A stretch of 64,000 nucleotides of DNA, from NCBI RefSeq assembly GCF_910592395.1, contig NC_088315.1:2978501-3042500 (forward strand), written 5' to 3'. The position numbers and the translations under genes were made by a program. Below the pieces are notes generated by a model. The model searched no databases, was not told the DNA's origin, and was given only the letters and a program-made list of their open reading frames with translations. Each line of letters begins with the position of its first letter. Positions within the stretch are counted from its first letter, which is position 1. Positions 13,860 through 25,900 of the stretch are shown here, piece by piece. This DNA comes from Lineus longissimus. Taxonomy: Eukaryota > Nemertea > Pilidiophora > Heteronemertea > Lineidae.

Positions 13860-13919
13860 CTACCCCTTCGTGTCGCGGATGGAGCAGCATAGCATCATTG
13901 AGAAGATCATTCCGAAGAG
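13860..13919 (-). CDS. Minus-strand tetraspanin exon 7 (C terminus)
   Basis: 60 bp after acceptor tgtctttcag. It encodes LFGMIFSMMLCCSIRDTKG followed by TAG. The LFGMIFSM.LCC ending is typical of CD9-like tetraspanins and parallels LLGMICSMILCC in the plus-strand gene. Confidence 0.92.
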   Translation of the reverse strand, partial: LFGMIFSMMLCCSIRDTKG

Positions 13920-16900
13920 CTGAAAGACATTCAAACATTATGATAGAAATTGTTACATTTTGATGACATGACAAATTTTGATATTTTGACCAATTGACAG
14001 AATTCATCCAACCCCACCCTAACCTTTCTTAACTCTTTTTAAGGACAGCATTTGTCAGTTCCGGGGGTCCAAAAATGACTGATCTACTATGCAGGAGGGG
14101 TCATAAACTGTCACATGGAGATGGTTCCAGTGCTGCCACCCTGTTGATATTTATGAATCTCCCCAGTCTTCAACTTACCATTACGAGGCCAATACCGATT
14201 GCAACTCCAGCAACAACGAGCAGGTTATCCGAGACAAACTTAAACAGTTTATCAGTACATCCCTCAGTATAGGGCTGAAAATGAGCACTAGCTGTAGAAC
14301 ACATGTACTAACAGGGGATCAGTTCGTGATAAAAAAATTCATTTCATATCCAAATAAAGCAGATTCACTCCGCCTAATATCTCATCTTCATAGGCATACC
14401 ACCATTTTTTAACCATAACCGCTGAATTCAAGGTGAGGCTTCATTGGCGCATAGCGCATTTACACTGTAATGTACAGTCCAGTTTTAGAATACACGGCTC
14501 TCCTTATGTTGGACCTGTAGCGTATATCGTGAAAGGAGAAGACTTGTTTGCGAAGGTGTTTACAAGACAACTACATATCACTTACAATCTTACTGTTATC
14601 TTCAAAGCAAGATTTAGGCGGTGATAGGCCATAGTCTAAAACGCTTCCCGCTCCACAGCATTTCAACTGAAAAGATTTCATAAAGTGTAGGAACATTCAA
14701 GATAGGCTGTTTTTTTTAACCCTGTCCACTTGAAGCATCACTGCATCGCAATTTCAAACCAGAATGAATGAAAGACACAACTACAAGCCATAATTGAAAC
14801 CCAACGAAGTCCTTCTTCCAGCTTCAAGAAACGTGCATAAAAACTTCAACCAAAGTGTACAGAATGACCCAGAAATCATTGAGGCTGATTTCATGTTGCA
14901 TTTGCTGATATGTGAGTGTATTGAATCCGCAAATGATGATCAGGGTCAAGTGCACTGAATCCAGATGACACCAAGTCTGGTCAAAGTGCATAGAGTGTAT
15001 TGCACCTGAACAAGGAAAAAAATGCACTAATTCAGATCACAACCAAAAAGGTTAAGTACAGGTAATCCAGACTACACCTAATAGGGTGAAGTCCATTAAA
15101 TTTAGATTACACCCAAGCAGGGTAGGTGTAAGAGTAACCCAAACAGGGTAATTCTGAACTTGTCTAAATTCAAAAGTAATCTATTTTCAATGAATCATGT
15201 CTACGTACACTTTCCTGCAGGTTATCCATCCTCTGTTCGGCCAATGCATCTCCAGCCTTTGTCTTCCTCACATCATCAGAGATGAACTCGTTCACCTTGT
15301 CCCTGAACTGAAATTTATAGAAGAAAATACATTTATCCAACTGGCAGCCACTCCAGTTTAAAGAGTATAAGATGGGTGACCTTTTCCCACCCTGCAAAAT
15401 CTCCACTAGAATTTGTTAATTTTACTGCCCAAATGCTTCTTATAACTACATCGTTCTCAGAAGAAGCAGGCCAATTGACAAACCCATGTGACCTTCTGCC
15501 CTGATGAAAACCCAAACATGTCAGAAGGCGCCCTCTTTACTGCATGGAAGCAAGATATAAGCTAGCATCGGTAGTTCACCCACAACCGCATACTTACGCT
15601 ATTCTTGTTGACCACAGCCCAGATTCCGGCAGCCAGCAACACAACGAAGATGACAAACAAAAAGATGAAGAACTGAAAAGGAGGAAGAAAACTTCATCAA
15701 TATTATGTAAGAGAAAATCTATTAGCATTACCTAAGAGGAAACCCATCCGGTCAAGGTCAACATTTTCTACCTTGTGATTGTGATGGAATTTATCACATG
15801 AACTGCTTCCAATATTTTTATAAAGATATAAACAGAACATTAGGCATTTTTATGTCTCAACAGATCCAATTTTTGCAATTTATCCTGATGCAGTTAATTG
15901 CCACTCCGGAATTTTCCCAAATTAAATCCTGTTGAAATTTAGGTATATAACCCCCAAATCCTGTTTTTTTCTTCATCCCCGCGTCCCGCAATCACCATTC
16001 CCTTCTTGGGTTTCCGGTCACGAGACAGAGCCAGGAAGGCCAACGAGGCTGGCAATGCCTACTGATTCTGATGAACCAACCACAAGAAAATAGTGTCACT
16101 GTTGAATAAGAGATGGAAGCACTTAAATATATAACTCTGGTGTGTTTGAACCGGAGCCGTTTGAACCAGGCATGCAACGAACTCTACCGTAAGGCAAGCT
16201 AGGCATTCCGATTTTTTTCTTCTCATGGGGTGGACCTGAAGCATTTCTACATACCGTGACCAGCATACACTGACTCTCTCTAATGGCGCCACAACATCCG
16301 AGGAATCCAAGCACCATGATAATCACCCCGACCGCAATCAGGATATACGCAGCCGTATATAGTTCCTTGAGGTTGACGTGCTGAATGTATTGACTGAATT
16401 GTGGGTCGACACGGACCCAGATGCCGACACCAAGAATGGCACATCCAAGAAGCTGAAAAAACAGGGGAGGTGGGAATTAGTCATTTGCAAGCTAGAAGTA
16501 CCGGTACAAAAATACAGGGAAGTGAAAGAAAATTTTTTAAAGAATGTAGGACGAAGTGGCCAGTGGTTTGGATCCTGCGATGCGTGTTTGTGGGGATGAG
16601 GGAGGGGGATCAATAATACCAAGGACTGCACCTGACACTGAAAAAAGTACAGTAGGGCTCATCTGAAAACCTGATTAAATAAAGAGGGGAGTCAGAAATT
16701 TGTATTTTGATACACTCAGCCTGTTAATTTTTCAATCTGCATGGTGACAATATCATGCCACCATCTCCTTAAAGCCGCATCGCTACTCGTACAGGCCTGT
16801 TGTCTTGCATTTCATTAACACAAAGCAGGTGCATTCTGATCGATCCATGTACATATTATACAAGTACACATGCCACTAACCCAGAATTTCAAGCCTTTTG

Positions 16901-19900
16901 ATTGTCTTTCATTTTAAACAGACCTTCAGCTGTCAAAAACGTCATTGGTCTTTTTACGAAAACAGGATTTCCTGAATACTTTCATTATCTTATGTTATTG
17001 GCAAAAAAGTGATGAGGTCATACTGGGACTGGGCATTTTCACAATGCACCATATGTGTACGGTAGGCCTATTCCCACCAAGATATTCACATTACAAGAGG
17101 GTATTTCCAAAGAGGGTTAATTGTGATTGGAATGCTTTTGCAGGCCTAGGCCTACATCAACACACCCACATAGAGTTGGGGCAGTGATGTCTGCAGTACC
17201 AGACGGACAGGTACTCTAGTCGATATGCATGAAGAAGCGTGGTGAGAACTATTTTTCAGGCATCTCACCTAAGGTGGAGGTCCGTAAGGAAACTGATCCA
17301 CATTACCGAAAACGTGAGAATACTACAAAATCGGAACACTTAACATCATGCCTGTCAGATTAGGGCTAAAATAGGAGACATTCCTGGCCACAGTACCCAT
17401 TCAAATTGCTGATTCTGTAGGAGGACAAAAGAGGTGTGGTCAAGATGGGCCAACCATGCAACTGATATTCATCATCAGAACAGCTTAGCTGCCGCTGTTG
17501 CACTGCAATTACCACGTTGGGCTTTTCAGGTGCCCAATTATCAGGTTGATGACAGTGCAATATGCAGCTCTTTTTGAGAGCATGGTAAATTATTTGATGG
17601 GCCAATTACTGTATGAATCGAAAGACACAAGCCATTGACCTGGATTCAAGGATCAAATGGATTGCATTCAATGAAACACTGCATGACTTTTCAGACAGTT
17701 AGACAATCAAATGTGACTCGCTCTACCAAAACTAGGCGCTTGTCGCATCTGAACTTGACAGGTTGATACGGACTTGTTGTTCATTTCCCTATTGTAGACC
17801 TTTCGTGAAATCTATTACAAACTGATTTGGTCACATTTCACAAAAGGTCTACAATAGGGAAATGAACAACAAGTCCGTATCAACCTGTCAAGTTCAGCTG
17901 CGACAAGCGCCTAGTTTTGGTAGAGCGGGTCACAAATACCTGCTGTTGGGCATTTGGCTCTGCAATAAAAGAACCTGCAGAGATACACATTCCTGCCATG
18001 GGCAGATATGTCCAGGGACAGGCATATCAGCATTACACCAAAACCAAGGATGAATAAGACTAGTCCTCTTACTGCTACCAATAGATGACTTCAAGAAACG
18101 CAAGACGTCAAGAAACGCAACAGAGCCACAACACATGTGATGTCTGGTGAAATGGCTGTGTTGCATGAAAGATATTCTTGGTGGTTTTTACATGTATGAG
18201 AATTTCAAAATGCACCGAAACTATACATTTGTACAACAAAAAAGTAAGACTAGTAATAAGCCTGCCGGATATAAGCCCAATTTTTCCAATCTACATTCAT
18301 TTTGTTCGCATGTCTCACAAACCGGGTAAAAGATTTTTGCCAAGTAAGGGATAACTGAGATGTATGGACAGGAAACGAACATGATCTAAGCAGGAAAGAC
18401 ACCAACAGTTACTATGGAAACAGACAACTGGAATAGCTCATGTTTCCAAGTTCGATAACCAGTCCCACTTGTTGGTGGTATCATCAAAAGGAATAATACA
18501 TGTCAGGGTAAATATCGGCTGTGTTTGAGAACATAGCCTAACCTTTAAATGGGTAGGCCTATGAATTTCGTATTTACCTGTGGCTCAGAAAAAAAGAAAT
18601 GCAGTTATACACAATGCTGGAGAGCAGCTGTCATGCATGCAAATTTGCTGAAACTTGGCATTTACAGTATTTGAAGAAAAAACTTTGCAATCCATCTCAA
18701 TCATTGCCGCATGCACTTTCAATTGAACTTTGGCACACCCAAGTCTACTTACAGAACAATGGACTGATGAACTAATCACAGTTGCCTCGATGCCCTTCAT
18801 ACCAGTCGCAACAGCTCACCACAAACCACTCAAACGATTGATCATTGCCCTCAAGGTTAGCTCGTGATATTTCAGTAATGACTTTTCGATATTTGATGGT
18901 GATTTCTCAAGGAGTTGGAAGATGCCAATTTCTACTTAGTCGATATATTAGTTGGCGAGTTGATCACAAATTTGATGATTTTTCTTACAGCATATTTTCC
19001 GTTATCTTAAAGGGACGCTTGCTCATTCGTTTCTAAATCTCGAGTATTTCAATATGATGACTTACAAGGATCACAAGTGATGAACCAATGACAACTGTCT
19101 CCATCACGCTTAACCTACTTCACGCTAATCCACAGAAACTGTGAATTCCATTTCATCCTTGAGAAACGCTGAGTTGACCACTAAGTCCTTGAAGTGTGAG
19201 TAAAATGTCCCGCTAAGCAAGTACAGGTACCTTGATTGTAGGCCTACTCATTCAGCCGTTAAACAACCCCTAGGAACACACTGACCGATCCAGAATAGCA
19301 TAAATTACTGCCAGGCCTGGCCTAATAATCCTATATGAAGGGCATATCTTGGCTGCATCTTAGATGAAACATCAATTCATTCAAACCTGGGAGAATCTAT
19401 CCAATCAGACTGGGACACACTCTGATTGAACCAATCAGGTGTCAGGTGTCAATCAGTGTCAATTATGCCTCAACCCTGAGGCCAACAGTTCCAGGCTATA
19501 TGCACTATAATCCAATACAATACATGCACATGCAAGACTGCTGGTTAAAGGGAATGGCCCGCCAAAAAATGGGGAGTTTTGGACGGCCCGGTCAAAACCT
19601 TAGGCGGGAATAAGGTTTCATTGATAAATATAAGGAGTTTCAAGGCCCCCAAATCACTTGTAAGGTTCAATAGATACTGGCCTTTCATTGGTTTACCGTC
19701 TGCGTATCATTTACATACTCTCATTTTGAAAAATATGACAATATTTACGATCACGTTATTGGTTTTTGCAACATTTTCGGTAACGCGCCCCTTGCGGATC
19801 TGTAAGGTACCATTCGGATGCTTGAAAAATGCTTGTCTCGTCGATTCGCTCGCGGATAAAAGCATCAGGTTGACTGCAGCAACTTTTAATTGTTGGAGAC

Positions 19901-22900
19901 AGAGAAGGAAGGAATATGATTATCAGTTTGATGAAAACTTTGCAAAGTTTCTTCTTGGGACTCGAAATCCATACTACTATTCTCTCCATTTTCCATTTTC
20001 TCCTCTCTCCAACTCACTACTATCGCTATTGACTGCGTAACATACACTAACATTCTTTCGCTATCATTGCTAACTTCATTTACTAGAACACTGGCCTCTT
20101 TGTAGCCGATTATGTAACCCATAGTGGAAACACCTGACAGCGCCGCCCGGCATGATCCAAGTGCTACTGGCATATTTATAACTCGTAGTAAATAAGGTTG
20201 TAAAAATATGCAAATGAGATGCCGTATATGGAAACCATGACGTCACTAAGCAGTTCTTATTTCTGCTACGGGTGGCGCTGTTGCTTGCTTCTGGAGGCGC
20301 TATTCAACCTCTTTAAATGCATGTCGCACATGCAGTAGTATACATACATGTATTGTTCAAGGTTGGCAGATGGAAACAACTCGCCTCAGCAAAATTTGTA
20401 TCTGATGTGACAGATAGGAGGGAAAGGCCAGACAAATTCAGCACTTCAAGAGCTCACATGCGATTAATCTCACCATTGATATTACTGCGATCAAATAACC
20501 TTGAAGTAAAGGTGGGTTGTGTCTTTGGCAGAATATGTAATCAAGACATTCCTCAGACCTGAGTCATGACATAAGCTGTGATCAGCGTCTGTTTTGATAT
20601 ACGACCGCGTTCGCCGACGTCCTCTTTCACAAAAACATGTGAGGGAAGTTTGCGTGAGCGCCACCCAACGTCTGTTTTGATATACGACCGCGTTCGCCGA
20701 CGTCCTCTTTCACAAAAACATGCAAGACAAGTTTGCGCGAGCGACGACCGCTTACAAAAACATGTACAGATTTTTTGCGGTTTTCACGGCCCATAAAATT
20801 CAAACTGCAATGCTAAGTTTTCAGTTTAACCCTTTGACATTTTCAAGAATTAAAGGCAATTTTATGGCTTTGGAGTTCTTTACAAACTGTTTTTCACAAA
20901 AACCTAGACAGTATACCAGTAAAAAAGAATGGCAATTCTGAATGATACTTTGGAAAATCACACTATGACGTGATAGGTAATCTATTGCTAATCCATTTGA
21001 GTGTGATCAGTCATGCTCACTTTGTCAATGTTCTAATATGGATTATCGATCCATCCATCCTACATTCAGCACACATTTTACCCTCACGCCACGCCACATT
21101 AATCATGCTAATCATAAGACAAACAAAGTTGTTAATTGCCCAGAGTGTTTGAATACATTGATCATTGGTAATAACAGTTTTGACATTTGTCAATCTGTGC
21201 TGAGTAAGCAGAATCATAAGGGTTAGTTTTGCACTTGTAGGATTGATTCTCCAGAAAGTACACCTCCTCCAAAGTACGTGGGATGAATGTTTCTGCATTA
21301 TTAATATTAACACTTACATGTACGCTCCAACTGGCGTCACTGGGCTCCTACTGCTGGCTAAGTTCTCAGGCTAGAGGAAAAATCCTTAGCAAGCCAACTG
21401 TCTACTAAGATGGGCTCTTTTGCTACCTCTAGCATGTCTAGAACAGACACCAGAGACAATGATTCTCAGTTTCAGGTCTCAATCTTGGATTTTATGTCTC
21501 ATTCCAACCATATAACGTTGGACACACGCAAATAATCTTTTCCTCTATGAACTGTGGTGATATTGAATTTGAAACCTTCATGATCATAAGGGTTAAAGCT
21601 GACGACCTTGTCTCTTCTGTCGATAAATCATTACCAGAAGACGTTGGCAAGATCCTTTTTACTCCAAGGGCTACGATCGATCGATGGTCTGCTTTCAAGC
21701 ATTAGTTATCGATTCCACCTGGAGGACTCGTAACAGCACTGGCCAATCATTATCTAGACTCCAGCATGCTCTGGACAAAACGTCTGAGGTAACGTGTCTA
21801 ACAGCTCTTCTGTACCGTGATGATCAGTCATTTTGTAATGATACTTCCTTTAATTTGTAATGACCACCCGATTGGGAGGTTAACCCGAACTGCAGCAATA
21901 GTTCCAGGCAGACAACTGGCTTAAACAATGCAAAAAAACTCACCAAAAGAAAGACACACACCACAACATCACGAAATTCTACATGTCACATACTAAGGAA
22001 TAACAAATGTAATGTAATCTTTGAAAATGGGAGAAAAATACTTCCTCATTGTATCTCTCGGAAAAATCAATCAAACCCACAGCTTCAACTTCTTTCTCTC
22101 CTCAAGATAGAAAGCGTTATCATAGATTCTAAACATGTCTGTGAATTACGCGCAGCCCATCACAAGAACCAAAATTGAATTTGCTATTGAGAGGGATATG
22201 GAATGCAATCTATAGGAGAGACACTACAATTTGTCGCAAACATGGGACCGGACGAGGCTGTGAGGACGATGCCATCAGTCTTCTTACATGTAAGGCTGAC
22301 AGTGAACAACACAGCCCTGAGGAAGCCATGGTGAAACGGTAAACATTTCACATTGAACATAATATCCAGATTGAACCTTCATATCAAGTGTGTTATCAAA
22401 CTGCCTACATGACTGGAAGTATACACCACTTGATATCAATATGTATGGGCGATTATTTCCGCATAAATAGAGGTTGTCTCAAATAGACATTTTATGTCGT
22501 GTTATGACTCGAATAGACGTTTGGTGGCGCTTTTCAAATAGACATACACTCAAATAGACGTTTGGTGGTGCTTTATTTGAGATACGAGCGCCACCAAACG
22601 TCTATTTGAGTGTATGTCTATTTGAGATACGACACAATATGTTTATTTCAGGTACGTCTCCGTTAAAACGAGCGCCACCAAACGTCTATTCGAGTCATAA
22701 TACGACATAAAATGTCTATTTAAGACAACCTCTATTTATGCGGAAATAACCGCCCATAAATATGGCTGCCTGAATGTCACATCCATGACCATGGCAGACT
22801 GATGATAACGCAATGCTTCAACAAATCCAGCTGGAGGGATTTTTTAAAGCTCTGGTCGACACAAAAACCAAATTGGCAAAAAAGATTTGCAAGGCGCAAT

Positions 22901-25900
22901 TGATTATGGAGACAAATTGAAATTCAACAAAGTAAGCTCGAGGCAGAGTGCGGATTGAATGATTCAACAACCGTTGGAACCATCTCTATGCTAGGCTAAG
23001 TGTTTCTTGTTCTCAAAATCATTTCATCTTAACGGGTCGGAAAGACAGGGGTCGAGCCTGGAAGATGTTGGCCAGTGTAGAGAACACAGGCACATGATCA
23101 CTTCATTCCATTTGCCAAAATTGGTAGGCGTGAGCAGTGTTAACTGAATGAGGCATCCTGCAAATGTTGATATTTCCCTGTACATTGATTTCCATGTTGA
23201 AATATTTATGAAGGGCACTTAGGGGACTTGGAATGGTGAGGTAAAATATTGATCTTTAAAGGTGGAGCAGTACACTTTGTCTAGACAAACACTGCCCCAG
23301 TATTTAAGTGTTTTCAAATCATGCTTTCAAAGGATGCTGCATTGACGATGACACCCATATTTCAAATTTTAAAAAGTGGATGACTGAAGTTTTGGGAACT
23401 GGGTCATGCCGGAGTACAATTCACCAGCTGAACATACAGAACCTTCGCCATTGCTGGCCATGGAAAATGCCCCTGCATCGTCTTGACAACCATTATGCAT
23501 GACAAGAGGACGTCCAGACACGGCATGACATAAATTCGAAAGCGCAAATGTCTAGTCGCGCCACTATAGACTCAATGAAAGCAATGATAGAGACCGTATG
23601 TAATTTGTCCGCTTGCTAATGCTATACAGTGTGATACTATCTGGTCCGTCAAATTGGGTACTTCAGCGGGAAAAATCAATGCAGTGGCGGCTTTGAGTTG
23701 CTCCAATTGCACTTTAACCCCTCGAATCCTGAACCAAACATTTTCCTACATGTATGTACATGTAGTTCGAAATCGTTTTCATCAAGGAGAACATTGGCTT
23801 AGTTTTAAGGTTTTAAAAGACCCGGGAGGACAAATTTTGACCGGAAAGGGTTACTTTGATTGACAAGCAATCACCCCCTAGGAAAATGATAAGAATTCTT
23901 TCAGATTAAATCAATCTTATCTCTGAAACTGAAATATGAGCAACCCAGTTAAGTTGCAATTTGGAATGCTATAAGAGTTACCAAATATAACTACCATCGC
24001 TCAAACCAGAATAGTTGCAACTTCAGTATGTTGAGTGAATGATGGGAAGCAGAAGAGTTGTGTTTCAATCGAGTTACGATTTTTTTGCAGTGGAGCCTAC
24101 ATAGAGTCAAGATAATATGTACAGTTGAACCTTGCTACAACGTAGCCCCTTGACTGAGAACCAGAAGATTGGTTCCCTGAATCCAAAGTTCACTGAATCC
24201 AGGGAGGACATAAATGCACTGTAGTGAGATGGGACTTAGAAAATAGTTTACTCTAACCATGTATTCACTGTGTGTTTATTTTAACGAGGTTCCACTGAAC
24301 CAGACAATCATACATGCCATCTCCATCTCCACAGCCAATGATAGAATGAGGCACTGACAAGAACTATACGGGAGTATTCTATTGGGAATGTTCATACATT
24401 CTACAGTAGAACCTCTCTAACAAGGTCACCTCGGGGCTGACAAATGCTGTCCCAACATAGAGAGGTGTCCAGATAACCGAGGTCAAATGGTATAGAACCA
24501 GCAAATTTGGGACCAAAATCACTTTGCCTAATAGGGAGGGTGTGTTGAAAACAGAGGTGTCTGCTAAGGGGGGTTCCACTGAACACTGCAAGTGCAATAC
24601 AAATTGATAGCTAGCAGCTCAGGGGCAGTTTGGGCACAAGCATGTTGAGAATGTGGAGCCAACTGCAACCCACACTTCACACTCATCATGCATTATCCCG
24701 GGCCACAAAAAAACAAGGTAATCGATATGTGGAACAGGTAGTCTTACAGACTCGTGCTAAAAATACGCTAAATACACATTATTTTTCAGACATGGAAGAA
24801 AGATCTCCGAGCAGATGATGGAGAAGCCGTATCTGAATTTAATGTATTGCAGTGTCTGTGGCTGGGCAATGATTCTTCAGCTCTCTGTGCGCACGCAGAA
24901 AGAATTCAACCTCAAAATGGCTGCGTATAACAATAAGTGTAAAATAGGAAGGAAGAGAGCAGGAAAGCGTTGACCTATCTTCAAACAATACTTCCATCTT
25001 CGACCTACTTTCACATATATGGAAGTATATGCAATTTTGAACAGAGTTACGATATTAACTCTATTCAAATTTGTGTTCCGTGACAGAAAATATATTGATG
25101 AGATTTTTTTTCTTCGGTCATTTGGTCATGAATTCTTCATGAGCTTATTATTGATCACGCAATACAGCTGCGGAAAGCTATTCTGACAGTGATAGACTAA
25201 TAGGCCTATAAATCATTGTACTCCAGTCCAGTTCCCCCACAATGTATTACCTTACTGCTGGATAGTGACACCAAGGCAATGAAGCCAACTCCAGGAGTTT
25301 TGAGATGACAGCAATGACAGAAAAAGTTCAACTCCTACTCTTTATGCAAGTCATTTATCACGAATAAAAAAATATGCCATTAATTGTATCTTTAGCGATG
25401 GAACATCAAGCAGCGATTTTTGTGATGATGAAAAAGAAGTTGACGGTGCGACGTGTTGTTTGAGTTGGGAGAAGATGGAAGAATTGGCAAAACTGATTGG
25501 ACGCAGAATAATGACGACACTATAAAAACTTCATCTAGATTTTGTAACGCCATAACTCCAAGAGAGAATTGATGATGGCCTGCAGCATTCTTCTCACAGA
25601 ACTTTCGACAGGTCCAACACAATCGGATGCCTTCCAGTCTGAGTCGTCAGTGCAGTGATACAAAATATGTGACCCGCTCTACCAAAACTAGGCGCTTGTC
25701 GTATCTGCACTTGACAGGTTGATACGGACTTGTTGTTCATTTTCCTATTGTAGACCTTTTGTGAAATGTGACCAAATCAGTTTGTAATAGATTTCACAAA
25801 AGGTCTACAATAGGGAAATGAACAACAAGTCCGTATCAACCTGTCAAGTTCAGATGCGACAAGCGCCTAGTTTTGGTAGAGCGAGTCACATATACCAGTG

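Noticed and set aside
19579-20040. 153-codon plus-strand ORF with a hydrophobic stretch near residue 53 that could pass as a signal peptide
   Set aside because: No splice, poly(A) or domain support; a chance ORF of this size is expected in 64 kb over six frames.
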